Source: Methylomonas rhizoryzae (GTDB lineage: Bacteria; Pseudomonadota; Gammaproteobacteria; Methylococcales; Methylomonadaceae). Taken from it: a stretch of 64,000 nucleotides of DNA. Location of the stretch: positions 496,001-560,000 of the forward strand of contig NZ_CP043929.1 of NCBI RefSeq assembly GCF_008632455.1, given 5' to 3'. The notes beneath the pieces were generated by a model, which worked only from the letters and a program-made list of their open reading frames with translations, was not told the DNA's origin and made no database searches. Positions 24,224 through 33,672 of this stretch are shown piece after piece. The position numbers were made by a program, and so were the translations under genes. Position 1 is the first letter of the stretch, and each line of letters opens with the position of its first letter.

Positions 24224-25564
24224 ATGCGACTGGGTATTTTGCAGCTAACCGTCACCGTCTCCGTTATGCTTCTGGCTGCCGTAGCGACGGCCGAGTCCGG
24301 TCCCGCCAGCTTTACGCTTCAGCAAGCCATCGATTACGCGTTGGAAAACAATCCCGAAGTGTCCATCATGCAAGCGCGCATCGCGCAGGCCGACGCGCAA
24401 CTCGGCATGGCGTTGGCCAACTATTATCCGCACATCAAAGCCAGCTTGGCTTACCAGCACAGCGACAATCCGGCCCAAGCGTTTGCGATGATCATCGCCC
24501 AACGCCGTTTGGATTTTAACGGCATGGACTTCAATCATCCCGGCGGAGTGGACGATTACCGCCCGCAAGTGACCGCCACTTATTCGCTGTTTCGCGGCGG
24601 CCGGGATTACTACTTGAGCAAAGCCGCCGAACTGGGCGTCGAAACCTCGGAACTGGAAACCACGGCTACCCGCCAGCATTTGATCGCGAACGTGACTGCG
24701 GCTTTTTACGCGCATCTTGCGGCCCAAGAGGCTCATCAAGCCAGCTTGCGCGCTATCGACGCGGTGGACAGTGAATTGCAGCAAAGCCGCATCCGTTACG
24801 AGGCAGGCACTTTACTAAAGTCGGACGTATTATCGTTGGAAGTTCAGGACGCCGAAGCCAAGGACGCGCAACTACAGGCCGCAAACGCCGTCGACATAGC
24901 CAAAGCCATGCTGAAAACCTTGCTCGGCATGCCTGTGGACAGCGAATTCGCCGTCAACAGCGACGATACGCCAACCCAGCCGCAAACGCCGGAAAGCTAC
25001 CAAACCTTGCTGGAGCAAGCCATCGCACAACATCCGGCGTTGCAAGCTGCTGAAAAACGGGTGGAAATCGCCGAACAGCAGTTAAATGCAGCGGAGGCCG
25101 CGCACTTGCCGCGCGCCGACGCCTATGTCAGCTACGGCTCCAACAGCAAGAATTTAGCCTTCAGTAGCAATCGCGACAACGTCAGTGCCGGGGTGATGGT
25201 GGAGGTAGACGTATTTTCCGGTTTCGCGACCCAAGAAAATGTCCGCAAAGCGGAGCGTGAACTGACTGTTGCCAGGGAAGCGGCACGGCAAGCTCGCTTG
25301 CAAGTGGAGAATCAAGTCAATACCGCGCGTCTGCGGTTGCTGGAAGCGTTGAACCGCGAGCAAGTGACTTCGTCAGCCGTCGCTGCGGCCGAAGAAGCCT
25401 TGCGTCTGGTCAAAGAACAGCGCGACGCCGGGGTCGTTACCGTCACCCGCTACATCGAGGCCGAGGTCGCCCGCGACAAGGCTAAAACCCGCGACATCTC
25501 GGCTCGCTACGATGCGTTGCGCGCCGACGCGGAACTCAAGCAAGCCATAGGCTTTTGGAATTAG
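24224..25564 (+). CDS. TolC-family outer membrane efflux protein
   Basis: This 446-residue protein should form the outer-membrane channel of a tripartite pump. The start is ATG 24224 (MRLGILQLTVTVSVMLLAAVATAES), which gives a signal peptide of about 23 residues; there is no strong ribosome binding site. The two-repeat outer membrane efflux pattern is visible: FTLQQAIDYALENNPEV at the start of repeat one and TLLEQAIAQHPALQAAEKRVEIAEQQL at repeat two, each followed by long coiled-coil helices. No lipobox Cys is present. It is the first gene of a three-gene operon with an adaptor and an RND permease. Confidence 0.92.
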   Translation: MRLGILQLTVTVSVMLLAAVATAESGPASFTLQQAIDYALENNPEVSIMQARIAQADAQLGMALANYYPHIKASLAYQHSDNPAQAFAMIIAQRRLDFNGMDFNHPGGVDDYRPQVTATYSLFRGGRDYYLSKAAELGVETSELETTATRQHLIANVTAAFYAHLAAQEAHQASLRAIDAVDSELQQSRIRYEAGTLLKSDVLSLEVQDAEAKDAQLQAANAVDIAKAMLKTLLGMPVDSEFAVNSDDTPTQPQTPESYQTLLEQAIAQHPALQAAEKRVEIAEQQLNAAEAAHLPRADAYVSYGSNSKNLAFSSNRDNVSAGVMVEVDVFSGFATQENVRKAERELTVAREAARQARLQVENQVNTARLRLLEALNREQVTSSAVAAAEEALRLVKEQRDAGVVTVTRYIEAEVARDKAKTRDISARYDALRADAELKQAIGFWN

Positions 25565-25582
25565 TCAACCTAGGATAGCGCC

Positions 25583-26680
25583 ATGTCTGAACACAATAGT
25601 TTCTCGCTGGAACGCAAGTGGTGGGCGCCGGCGGCGGCCGTTGCCTGCTTGTTGTTAGTCATCCTGTTCGCGTTGGGTTTTATCGGCGGGCCGGATAAAG
25701 TCGGGCCGGGGAGAACCCACCCAAGCGTCATGCCGTTACCGCCTGCGGCGCGTACCTTGAGCGTACATGCGCAAGCGGCACCCGACGCATTGGCGTGGCA
25801 GGGCAGCGTGCGCTCGCGTAGCGTGGCCAAGATCTCGGCTAAGTTGAACGCCAGGATTAGCGAGGTATTGGTGCACGCCGGCGACAGGGTAAAAAAAGGC
25901 GACGTCATCGCCCGCTTGGACGACCGCGACCTCAGAGCGGCTTATCAGGCCGCCGCCGCCGCATTGACCGCAGCCCAAGCGCAAGCCGGCCAGGCAGGGG
26001 CCGACGAAAAGCGCATGATCGATCTCTACCAAAAGCAAGCGGCAACCCGGCAAAATTACGACGCGGCCCTGGCTCAGGCCAAGGCCGCGCGCGCGCTGGC
26101 GGCGCAAGCGGCTGGCGCGGCGCAGCAAGCTAAGGTCATGCTGGGGGAAAACGTACTGTATGCGCCGTTCGCCGGGGTGGTCGGCGAGCGCCTGAAAGAG
26201 CCCGGCGACCTGGCTTTGCCGGGTGAGCCTGTAGTGTTCCTGCACAAACCCGAAGACTTGCGCTTCGAAGCCGCGATAGCCAGCCATTGTTTCGGCCAAA
26301 TCCGGCTCGGACTGCCGGTAACGGTACGCATCGATGCATTGGCGCGCGAGATGTCCGGCACGGTCGACGAAATTGCGTCGGAAATCGATCCGCAAACCCA
26401 CACCCGGTTGATCAAGGCCAATCTGCCGGTCGACCCGGGTTTGCAGCACGGCCAGTTCGGCTGGTTGCGGTTGGGCTGTCAAGCCGAACGGCAGGCTTTG
26501 TTGATCCCGCAATCCGCCGTATTGCACTATGGTCAATTGCAGGCCGTGCGCGTGGTCGAGGGGCAAAGTCTGCATACGCGGCACATTCGTACCGGCAAGC
26601 AATACGGTGAACAACTGGAGGTATTATCCGGTTTGCACGACGGCGAAACCATTCTGATCGACAGTGAGCCGGCGCCATGA
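25583..26680 (+). CDS. RND efflux periplasmic adaptor (membrane fusion protein)
   Basis: This 365-residue adaptor links the RND pump to the TolC-like channel. It is anchored by one N-terminal transmembrane helix (WWAPAAAVACLLLVILFALGFIGG). Then come a lipoyl half (ISAKLNARISEVLVHAGDRVKKGDVIARLDDRDL), an Ala/Gln-rich alpha-hairpin (about 120-190), the second lipoyl half (LYAPFAGVVGERLKEPGDL) and beta-barrel and membrane-proximal domains. It lies 18 bp after the TolC gene. Its stop overlaps the permease start (ATGA at 26677-26680), so the two are translationally coupled. Confidence 0.92.
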   Translation: MSEHNSFSLERKWWAPAAAVACLLLVILFALGFIGGPDKVGPGRTHPSVMPLPPAARTLSVHAQAAPDALAWQGSVRSRSVAKISAKLNARISEVLVHAGDRVKKGDVIARLDDRDLRAAYQAAAAALTAAQAQAGQAGADEKRMIDLYQKQAATRQNYDAALAQAKAARALAAQAAGAAQQAKVMLGENVLYAPFAGVVGERLKEPGDLALPGEPVVFLHKPEDLRFEAAIASHCFGQIRLGLPVTVRIDALAREMSGTVDEIASEIDPQTHTRLIKANLPVDPGLQHGQFGWLRLGCQAERQALLIPQSAVLHYGQLQAVRVVEGQSLHTRHIRTGKQYGEQLEVLSGLHDGETILIDSEPAP

Positions 26681-29600
26681 ACCAAGATCAGGCTAGCTTA
26701 AAAAAAGACAGCTTGACGGTCGCCATCGTCCGGCTTTTCACGACTTCACACCTGTCGCTGCTGTTTTTGCTGATTTCGTTGTTAGCCGGCGCCGGGGCGC
26801 TGATGCTGACGCCGCGCGAGGAAGATCCGCAAATCATCGTGCCGGTGATGGACGTATTCGTCGAATATCCCGGCGCCGGCGCCGAGGAAGTGGAAAAGCG
26901 GGTGACAACGCCGTTGGAGGTGTTGCTCAAACAGATTCAAGGAGTCGAGTACGTTTACTCGGCCTCCGGCCCGGGACAATCGGTCGTGACCGTGCGCTAT
27001 CAGGTCGGGCAGAGCATAGAAGACAGTTTGATCAAGACCCGCGATAAATTGGACGCCAATCTGGACGTCATTCCCCCCGGCGTCACCCGTTGGGTGGTCA
27101 AGCCGGTGGAAATCGACGATGTGCCGATCGTATTGTTGAATCTGTCCATGCCCAAAGCCGGCGAAGATATTATGGCCATTCGCCGCATTGCCGAGGAACT
27201 GATAGAACGGCTGCGGGCGATAGACGACGTCGGTAAAAGCTGGGTGATAGGCGCCGCGCCGCGCCGTATCTCGGTGTATCCGGATCCTGCCAAGCTGCAA
27301 GCCGGCCGGGTCAGCCTACTGGAAGTCAAGCAAGCCTTGGCCTTGAGCAATGCCAACCTGCAAATCGGTAGCTTGGACCGGGATAACCGGGAAATCGTGT
27401 TGGAAGCCGGCCCCCATTATCAAACTCCGGAACAAGTCGGCGCGACGGTATTGAAAAACGTCGACGGCCGTTTGTTGTATTTGCGCGATGTGGCTGAAAT
27501 TATCGACGGTCCGGCGGATACCGATTATTACACCCGCATCGGTTTCGGTCCCGGGGTCGCCGACATGAAAATGGTTGGATACGCCGGCGGCGAATTGCCG
27601 GCGGTCGGCGAGGAAAGGCAAACGGCGACTATTGCGATTGCCAAGCGGCGCGGCAGCAACGCGGTCGGTGTCGCCGAACAGGTATTGGAATTGACCGAGC
27701 AACTGCACGGTACCCTGATTCCGGACGACGTGCTGATTACCGTCACCCGCGACTATGGCGAAACCGCCGATCATAAAGTCAACGAGTTGGTGATGCATTT
27801 GTCCATCGCCATCTTGACCATTATTGTGTTGCTGGCATTGTCGTTGGGGTTTAAGGAGTCGATGATCGTATCGTTGGCGGTGCCTATGACCTTTGCGATT
27901 ACCTTGCTGCTGGATTTGATCTTCGGATACACCATCAACCGGGTGACGCTGTTCGCCTTGATTTTGTCGCTGGGTTTATTGGTCGACGACCCGATTGTCG
28001 ACGTGGAAAACATCCACCGCCATTACAAGCTGCGCAAACAGCCGCCGCTGCAAGCCTTGCTGACCGCCGTGGACGAAATTCGTCCGCCCACCATTCTGGC
28101 GACGTTCGCCGTGATCATGTCCTTTGTGCCGATGTTTTTTATCACCGGCATGATGGGACCTTACATGGCGCCTATGGCGTTTAACGTACCGATTGCGATG
28201 CTGATGTCGCTGCTGATTGCTTTCACTGTAACGCCATGGGCCAGTTACCGCTTATTGAAAGGCGATTACGGTAAAGATCACGGGCCGGCCTTCGACTTGA
28301 AGAAAACCCTGGGTTACAGGACCTATAGGGCCATCCTGGCACCGCTGCTGGCCGATAAAAACAAGGCCTTGTGGTTTTTGGGGGCAGTGTTTGCCGCATT
28401 CGTGCTGTCTACGCTGATGGCGGTCACCCGGGTCGTGCCGTTGAAATTACTGCCTTTCGACAACAAAAACGAATTACAGCTGGTTATCGACATGCCGCGC
28501 GGCTCCACGTTGGAAGCTACCGACCAGGTTGCAGCGGCGTTGGGCCGCTATCTGGCGACCGTCAACGAAGTCAGCAGTTACCAAGTTTACGTTGGTTTGG
28601 CCTCGCCTATGGATTTCAACGGCATGGTACGGCATTACTATCTGCGCCAAGGCGCTTACGCCGGCGACTTGCGGATCGTGTTGGTGGATAAGACCAAGCG
28701 CGAGCAACAATCGCATGCCATCGCTTTGCGTATGCGTCCGGAGATCGACAAAATCGAAAAGCAATACGGCGCCAACATCAAAATCGTCGAGATGCCGCCC
28801 GGACCGCCGGTACTGTCCAGTGTGGTCGCCGAAATTTACGGCCCGCCGGAAGCCACTTATGCCGACATTCTGCAAGCCTCCAAACGGGTCCGCGCGGATC
28901 TGGAATCCGTCGAAGGCGTTGTGGATGTGGACGATTACGTGCAAGCGCCGCAGCAAAAACTGCAGTTTAAACTGGATCAGGACAAGGCGGCCTTATTGGG
29001 CATTAGTAGCCGGCAAGTCGCCGACAGTCTGCAATTGGCGGTACAAGGCGGCGCGGCAGGCACCCTGCATATCGGCAGCGAACGCCAACCCTTGTTGATT
29101 GAATTGCGCATTCCGCGTGCGGCGCGCGCTTCGGAGGCCGACTTGCTGGCACTGGCGGTCAAATCCGCCAATGGCGAACTGGTGCGCTTGAGCGAACTGG
29201 GCGAATTCACGCACGACATTGCCGACCAAACCATTTACCATAAAAATCTACAGCCGTTGTCCTACGTGCTGGCGGAAATGGCCGGCCGCAGCCCGGTCGA
29301 AGCGGTCTGGGACTTGGGCGACAAGCTGGAGGAAAAGCCGCTGCCGCCCGGCTACCGGGCCGAAATGGCCGGGGAAGGGGAGTGGAAAATCACCGTGGAC
29401 GTATTCCGCGACTTAGGGCTTGCCTTCGCGGCGGCGATGGTGATGATCTACATCCTGCTGGTCGGCCAGACCGGCTCGCTGAGCGTGCCGCTGATCATGA
29501 TGATCGCCATCCCGCTGACCGTGATCGGCATCATGCCCGGCTTTTGGTTTATCAACCTGTTTGCGTCGGATGTGGGCCCATACGCCGATCCGGTGTATTT

Positions 29601-29946
29601 TACCGCCACCGCGATGATCGGCATGATCGCGTTGGCAGGCATCGTGGTGCGCAATTCGATCATCCTGATCGACTTCATCGAGAACATCTATCGCAGCAAC
29701 CCGGAGATTTCGCTGGCCGACGCCATCGTCGAAGCCGGCGCCACTCGCTTGAGCCCGATCTTCCTGACCGCCGCCTCGGCGGTACTTGGCTCGGTGATGA
29801 TCGTGCTGGACCCGATCTTTTCCGGTCTGGCCTGGAGCTTCATCTTCGGCATTATCGCCTCGACCTTATTCTCGCTGGTGGTGATACCGGTAGTGTATTT
29901 TTTGATTAACCGGGAGTTGCCGAAAGCGGCGATAGTTGAGCAGTGA
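26677..29946 (+). CDS. RND efflux permease (inner membrane pump)
   Basis: This 1089-residue proton-driven RND transporter has the expected two-fold repeat of 12 transmembrane helices with two large periplasmic loops. Visible features are VEYPGAGAEEVEKRVTTPLE in the first porter domain and, in helix 4, LSLGLLVDDPIVDVENIHRH, whose paired Asp residues are the proton relay. The second half has MIGMIALAGIVVRNSIILIDFIE. It resembles the AcrB/HAE1-like group more than heavy-metal (CzcA) pumps; the cargo cannot be told. The adaptor upstream overlaps by 4 bp. There is no local regulator gene. Confidence 0.93.
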   Translation: MNQDQASLKKDSLTVAIVRLFTTSHLSLLFLLISLLAGAGALMLTPREEDPQIIVPVMDVFVEYPGAGAEEVEKRVTTPLEVLLKQIQGVEYVYSASGPGQSVVTVRYQVGQSIEDSLIKTRDKLDANLDVIPPGVTRWVVKPVEIDDVPIVLLNLSMPKAGEDIMAIRRIAEELIERLRAIDDVGKSWVIGAAPRRISVYPDPAKLQAGRVSLLEVKQALALSNANLQIGSLDRDNREIVLEAGPHYQTPEQVGATVLKNVDGRLLYLRDVAEIIDGPADTDYYTRIGFGPGVADMKMVGYAGGELPAVGEERQTATIAIAKRRGSNAVGVAEQVLELTEQLHGTLIPDDVLITVTRDYGETADHKVNELVMHLSIAILTIIVLLALSLGFKESMIVSLAVPMTFAITLLLDLIFGYTINRVTLFALILSLGLLVDDPIVDVENIHRHYKLRKQPPLQALLTAVDEIRPPTILATFAVIMSFVPMFFITGMMGPYMAPMAFNVPIAMLMSLLIAFTVTPWASYRLLKGDYGKDHGPAFDLKKTLGYRTYRAILAPLLADKNKALWFLGAVFAAFVLSTLMAVTRVVPLKLLPFDNKNELQLVIDMPRGSTLEATDQVAAALGRYLATVNEVSSYQVYVGLASPMDFNGMVRHYYLRQGAYAGDLRIVLVDKTKREQQSHAIALRMRPEIDKIEKQYGANIKIVEMPPGPPVLSSVVAEIYGPPEATYADILQASKRVRADLESVEGVVDVDDYVQAPQQKLQFKLDQDKAALLGISSRQVADSLQLAVQGGAAGTLHIGSERQPLLIELRIPRAARASEADLLALAVKSANGELVRLSELGEFTHDIADQTIYHKNLQPLSYVLAEMAGRSPVEAVWDLGDKLEEKPLPPGYRAEMAGEGEWKITVDVFRDLGLAFAAAMVMIYILLVGQTGSLSVPLIMMIAIPLTVIGIMPGFWFINLFASDVGPYADPVYFTATAMIGMIALAGIVVRNSIILIDFIENIYRSNPEISLADAIVEAGATRLSPIFLTAASAVLGSVMIVLDPIFSGLAWSFIFGIIASTLFSLVVIPVVYFLINRELPKAAIVEQ

Positions 29947-30210
29947 GTGGTTTTGCACTATGTCCTTTATTGATTTGATTGTATATTTAGCGGCGAGTGC
30001 CGGTTCGACGGGATTGTAATTGCGGGGAAATGCTGCGAGATTGACTTCCTCGAACCGTTGATCTAGTCTGATTTCGCGAACTAAATCACATGTTTCTCTC
30101 CTTCCGGACTTCTCACTTCCTATGGCATGCCAATTACCTATCTTGTCCGCACTGTTTGACATTGAGCGTTTCGAGTGTTCGATCGAGGCCGTCAAGCAGG
30201 ATGTCGGCTT

Positions 30211-31260
30211 ATGAGATTACGAGTCGGAATAGTCGGTTTAGGCCGGGTAGGCGGCGGCGTTTTACGAAACAACTTTAGTCAGGCCGGCGGCGGTCGGTTC
30301 GATATCCGTGTGGTCTGCGACGTGATGCCGATAGACCACGTCGCTTATTTGATCGCGCATGACAGCAGTTACGGTCGGCCGCCGTTTACAGTAGATATTG
30401 ACGACGACGATTTGTTGTTGGATGGAATACGGGTAAGGTATCTACGGGTTGATCGGCGCCGGAGTCCGCCCGAAAAAGATAGTTTTGGGGCATTGCGCGA
30501 GTTCGAGTTAGACGTGTTGTTCGATGCGACCGGTACTGCCACGATCAACGACTTTCGAGCCTTGATCGTCCAAAACGTGGCCAAAAAAATCCTTTGCACT
30601 TGGAATGTGGCGGGTGCCGACATTAGTGTCGTTTATGGGGTCAATCATCAGGCTTACGATCCGGCTAGGCACGACGTGATTTCGGCCAGTACCTGTACCG
30701 GTAACGCGATGGTGCCGATTTGCCATATCCTGCATAGTCATTTCGGTATGGATTATGCCCGTATTATCACGATACATCCGGTTTTGTCCGATCAAAAGGT
30801 GTTGGACGCCTACCATCCCAATTCGCAATTAGGCCGGGCTTGTGGGGTTTCTATTGTGCCGACGCCGACCAATGTCGGCAAATCGACCAGTTTGGTGATT
30901 CCGGAATTGGACGGCAAGTTGGATTCGTTGTCCTACCGGGTGCCGACGGCGGTGGTGTCGGTGATTGATTTGACCGCTACCCTTTCGACCGAAACGTCTT
31001 TAGAGGCGGTTCGCGAGCGTTTAGAGGCGTATGCTAACGGCGAGCTAAACGGGATTGTATGCTGTGAGTACGGAAGTTGGGGGCATCAGAAAGCCAGTAT
31101 CGATTATCTGGGTGCGCCCTATTCGGCAATCGTGTTGATGGAGCACTTGACGCTTAGCAACAAGCGTCAACTGGGCATGGCCTTGATGCACGATAACGAA
31201 TTTGCGTATTGCTGCCGGGTCTTGGATGTGTTGCAGATAATTGAAGCGAAAAACCGGTGA
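30211..31260 (+). CDS. Divergent glyceraldehyde-3-phosphate dehydrogenase-like enzyme
   Basis: This 349-residue protein is a distant GAPDH relative. I choose ATG 30211 (MRLRVGIVGLGRVGGGVLRN), with AGGA upstream. The Rossmann motif GLGRVGGG is followed by LIAHDSSYGR, which matches the GAPDH KYDSTHG segment. Cys162 lies in SASTCTGNAMVPI (usual form SNASCTTNCLAP) and His189 in ITIHPVLSDQKVLDAYH (usual HAYTNDQ). The later regions VPTPTNVGKSTSLVIPELDGKLDSLSYRVPTAVVSVIDL and NEFAYCCRVLD also align. CTGN for CTTN and NEFAY for NEWGY mark it as a paralogue. Activity as a phosphorylating dehydrogenase is plausible, but the substrate is uncertain. It is a single gene after the efflux operon. Confidence 0.82.
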   Translation: MRLRVGIVGLGRVGGGVLRNNFSQAGGGRFDIRVVCDVMPIDHVAYLIAHDSSYGRPPFTVDIDDDDLLLDGIRVRYLRVDRRRSPPEKDSFGALREFELDVLFDATGTATINDFRALIVQNVAKKILCTWNVAGADISVVYGVNHQAYDPARHDVISASTCTGNAMVPICHILHSHFGMDYARIITIHPVLSDQKVLDAYHPNSQLGRACGVSIVPTPTNVGKSTSLVIPELDGKLDSLSYRVPTAVVSVIDLTATLSTETSLEAVRERLEAYANGELNGIVCCEYGSWGHQKASIDYLGAPYSAIVLMEHLTLSNKRQLGMALMHDNEFAYCCRVLDVLQIIEAKNR

Positions 31261-31403
31261 TTTCATTGACGAAAATGTTATGAGCCGTTCTGCCGAGAGC
31301 TGCCAAATTCGCAGGGAATTGCATCCAATGCTTGAAATGTTTATCAGGCATGGTAACTTTGTCGCTCTTACCATAATAATAATTACACGAGAGGATACAT
31401 TCC

Positions 31404-31940
31404 ATGAGTGCAGACGATAACAACAAACCCGAGAACGTGAATCCAAACGAGGAAAATACGCAAGCAAGCGAATCCAATCCTAAAGAAACGATGGCTGCTG
31501 CACAAAATGCGGCGGGTAATATTCTGAAAACGCTGACCGAGCTGAAGGAAAACAATCCGAAGGTGTTCTTCGGTGGAGTCGGTGCGGTTGTCGTTGTTGT
31601 ATTGTTGCTGTTCATGTCCGGCGGTTCCGATCCAAAACTGCCTGTGCATCAAGCGAAGCCTATCGTCATCGGTCAAAATTATGTGCTGAAAAGTGCGAAT
31701 GCTTACGACTCGGATTCTACTGTTCGATTAGTCGCCGTACCGGGCTCTATGGCTGCCTATGACGATACCGAAGAAGACGATCGTGAGGGAGGTTGTAAAC
31801 ATATGCCTCAAGGCACTCCGGTTAAAGTGATTCAATCCCAAGACGCTTACGGCAAAAAGGATGTATTCGTCGAGGTCGAAATGACTACAGGCGAATGTCA
31901 AGGTAGAAGAGGCTGGGCATTGGCCATCGACTTACAGTAG
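31404..31940 (+). CDS. Unknown single-pass membrane protein with a small periplasmic domain
   Basis: I do not recognise this 178-residue protein. Residues 1-52 are acidic and polar (rich in Asn, Glu and Lys). A single transmembrane helix (VFFGGVGAVVVVVLLLFM) lies near 54-72. The C-terminal 100 residues form a compact predicted domain with a VIGQNYVLKSANAY strand, two Cys (in GGCKHMPQG and TGECQGRRG) that could form a disulfide, and the ending RRGWALAIDL, loosely like an SH3-type fold. The topology is therefore cytoplasmic N-terminus and periplasmic C-terminus. The ribosome binding site is GAGAGG. It sits between the GAPDH-like gene and a tRNA operon and is likely transcribed alone. Confidence 0.7.
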   Translation: MSADDNNKPENVNPNEENTQASESNPKETMAAAQNAAGNILKTLTELKENNPKVFFGGVGAVVVVVLLLFMSGGSDPKLPVHQAKPIVIGQNYVLKSANAYDSDSTVRLVAVPGSMAAYDDTEEDDREGGCKHMPQGTPVKVIQSQDAYGKKDVFVEVEMTTGECQGRRGWALAIDLQ

Positions 31941-32008
31941 AACATTGATTGCGCTGTATATGGAGATGCGGTGAATCGATAAGTTGGGCGGAAAAAGAAA
32001 TAAATTGT

Positions 32009-32037
32009 TTGACGGATAAAAAATATTCGTGGATAAT
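32009..32037 (+). promoter_or_regulatory. Sigma-70 promoter of the tRNA-tuf operon
   Basis: TTGACG (32009-32014) and GATAAT (32032-32037) are 17 bp apart, placing the start near 32044, ten bases before tRNA-Tyr. A G/C-rich segment follows the -10 box only weakly, so stringent control is not obvious. Confidence 0.8.
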
Positions 32038-32053
32038 GCTCAGATCATGTGAC

Positions 32054-32138
32054 GGAGGGGTTCCCGAGCGGCCAAAGGGATCAGACTGTAAATCTGCCGG
32101 TTCTACCTTCGGAGGTTCGAATCCTCCCCCCTCCACCA
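32054..32138 (+). tRNA. tRNA-Tyr (GTA)
   Basis: An 85-nt class II tRNA with long variable arm. The acceptor GGAGGGG pairs with CCCCTCC, anticodon GTA is at 32088-32090 in loop CTGTAAA, the T arm is GGAGG TTCGAAT CCTCC, and CCA is encoded. Confidence 0.97.
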
Positions 32139-32155
32139 TTAATTGAATTGGATCT

Positions 32156-32229
32156 GCGGGTGTAGTTCAATGGTAGAACTCCAGCCTTCCAAGCTGATCA
32201 CGTGGGTTCGATTCCCATCACCCGCTCCA
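32156..32229 (+). tRNA. tRNA-Gly (TCC)
   Basis: A 74-nt cloverleaf. The acceptor GCGGGTG pairs with CACCCGC, anticodon TCC is at 32188-32190, and CCA is encoded. It lies 17 bp after tRNA-Tyr in the same transcript. Confidence 0.97.
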
Positions 32230-32249
32230 CTTTTGGCTACGGTAATGAC

Positions 32250-32325
<76 letters not shown>

Positions 32326-32360
32326 GTTAAATAAATTGTCGTTCTTAGGGTGTTTAGGTA

Positions 32361-33551
32361 ATGGCTAAAGAAAAGTTTGAAAGAAAGAAACCGCACGTAA
32401 ACGTCGGCACGATTGGTCACGTAGACCATGGAAAAACCACGCTGACAGCGGCGTTGACAAAAGTCATGGCGGAAGCCAACGGCGGTGAAGTCAAAGCCTT
32501 CGATCAAATCGACAACGCACCTGAAGAACGCGCGCGCGGCATCACGATTTCCACTTCGCACGTCGAATACGAATCCACTACGCGCCACTACGCGCACGTA
32601 GACTGCCCGGGACACGCCGATTACGTCAAAAACATGATTACCGGCGCGGCGCAAATGGACGGTGCTATCCTGGTTTGTTCGGCAGCGGACGGTCCGATGC
32701 CGCAAACACGCGAACATATCTTATTGTCCCGCCAGGTTGGCGTGCCTTACATTGTCGTATTCCTGAACAAAGCGGATATGGTAGACGATGCCGAATTGAT
32801 CGAATTGGTCGAAATGGAAATCCGCGAATTGTTAAATCAATACGAATTCCCGGGCGACGACACCCCGATTATCGTGGGTTCTGCGTTGAAAGCGTTGGAA
32901 GGCGACCAAAGCGAAATCGGCGTGCAATCCGTGATCAAATTGGTAGAAGCCCTGGATACATACATTCCGGAGCCTGAGCGTGCAATTGACGGCAAATTCC
33001 TGATGCCTATCGAAGACGTATTCTCGATTTCCGGCCGCGGTACAGTCGTTACCGGCCGTGTCGAGCGCGGCATTATCAAAGTCGGCGAAGAGGTTGAAAT
33101 CGTCGGTATCAAGGCAACTATCAAAACCACCTGCACCGGTGTGGAAATGTTCCGCAAATTATTGGATCAGGGGCAAGCAGGCGATAACGTCGGCGTGTTG
33201 TTGCGCGGAACCAAGCGTGATGAGGTTGAGCGCGGTCAAGTGTTGGCACACGTCAACTCTATCAAGCCACACTCGCACTTTAAAGCGGAAATTTACGTCC
33301 TGTCAAAAGACGAGGGTGGTCGGCATACCCCATTCTTTAACGGTTATCGGCCACAGTTTTACTTCAGAACCACCGATGTAACGGGCGCGGTAGAATTGCC
33401 TGAAGGCGTAGAAATGGTGATGCCGGGTGACAACATTTCCGTCGAAGTGAAATTGATAGTGCCTATCGCTATGGATGAAGGCTTGCGCTTCGCGATCCGT
33501 GAAGGTGGTCGTACCGTGGGCGCGGGCGTTGTGGCTTCTATAATCGAATAA
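32361..33551 (+). CDS. tufB: Elongation factor Tu (tRNA-linked copy)
   Basis: EF-Tu delivers aminoacyl-tRNA to the ribosome as a GTPase. The 396-residue protein shows G1 GHVDHGKTT, the effector loop RGITISTSH, G3 DCPGHADY and G4 NKAD. This is the copy behind Tyr-Gly-Thr tRNAs, equivalent to E. coli tufB. It differs from the second copy (48522-49712) by three silent third-position changes only: 32708 A/G, 33320 T/A and 33548 A/G. The sequences outside the coding region are unrelated, which points to gene conversion. It is followed by tRNA-Trp in the same transcript. Confidence 0.98.
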   Translation: MAKEKFERKKPHVNVGTIGHVDHGKTTLTAALTKVMAEANGGEVKAFDQIDNAPEERARGITISTSHVEYESTTRHYAHVDCPGHADYVKNMITGAAQMDGAILVCSAADGPMPQTREHILLSRQVGVPYIVVFLNKADMVDDAELIELVEMEIRELLNQYEFPGDDTPIIVGSALKALEGDQSEIGVQSVIKLVEALDTYIPEPERAIDGKFLMPIEDVFSISGRGTVVTGRVERGIIKVGEEVEIVGIKATIKTTCTGVEMFRKLLDQGQAGDNVGVLLRGTKRDEVERGQVLAHVNSIKPHSHFKAEIYVLSKDEGGRHTPFFNGYRPQFYFRTTDVTGAVELPEGVEMVMPGDNISVEVKLIVPIAMDEGLRFAIREGGRTVGAGVVASIIE

Positions 33552-33571
33552 CATTCTTAATTATCTGGAAT

Positions 33572-33647
33572 AGGTCAGTAGTTCAATTGGTAGAGCAGCG
33601 GTCTCCAAAACCGCAAGTTGGGGGTTCGAGTCCCTCCTGGCCTGCCA
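33572..33647 (+). tRNA. tRNA-Trp (CCA)
   Basis: A 76-nt cloverleaf. The acceptor AGGTCAG pairs with CTGGCCT (one G-U pair), anticodon CCA is at 33605-33607, and CCA is encoded at the 3' end. It lies between tuf and secE, as in many gammaproteobacteria. Confidence 0.97.
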
Positions 33648-33672
33648 TCCGGATATATAAAAATAATAAATA

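Noticed and set aside
29866..30195. 109-codon minus-strand frame overlapping the end of the RND permease
   Set aside because: It overlaps a clear gene by 80 bp and has no recognisable start signal. The non-overlapping part looks somewhat protein-like, but not enough to call a gene.
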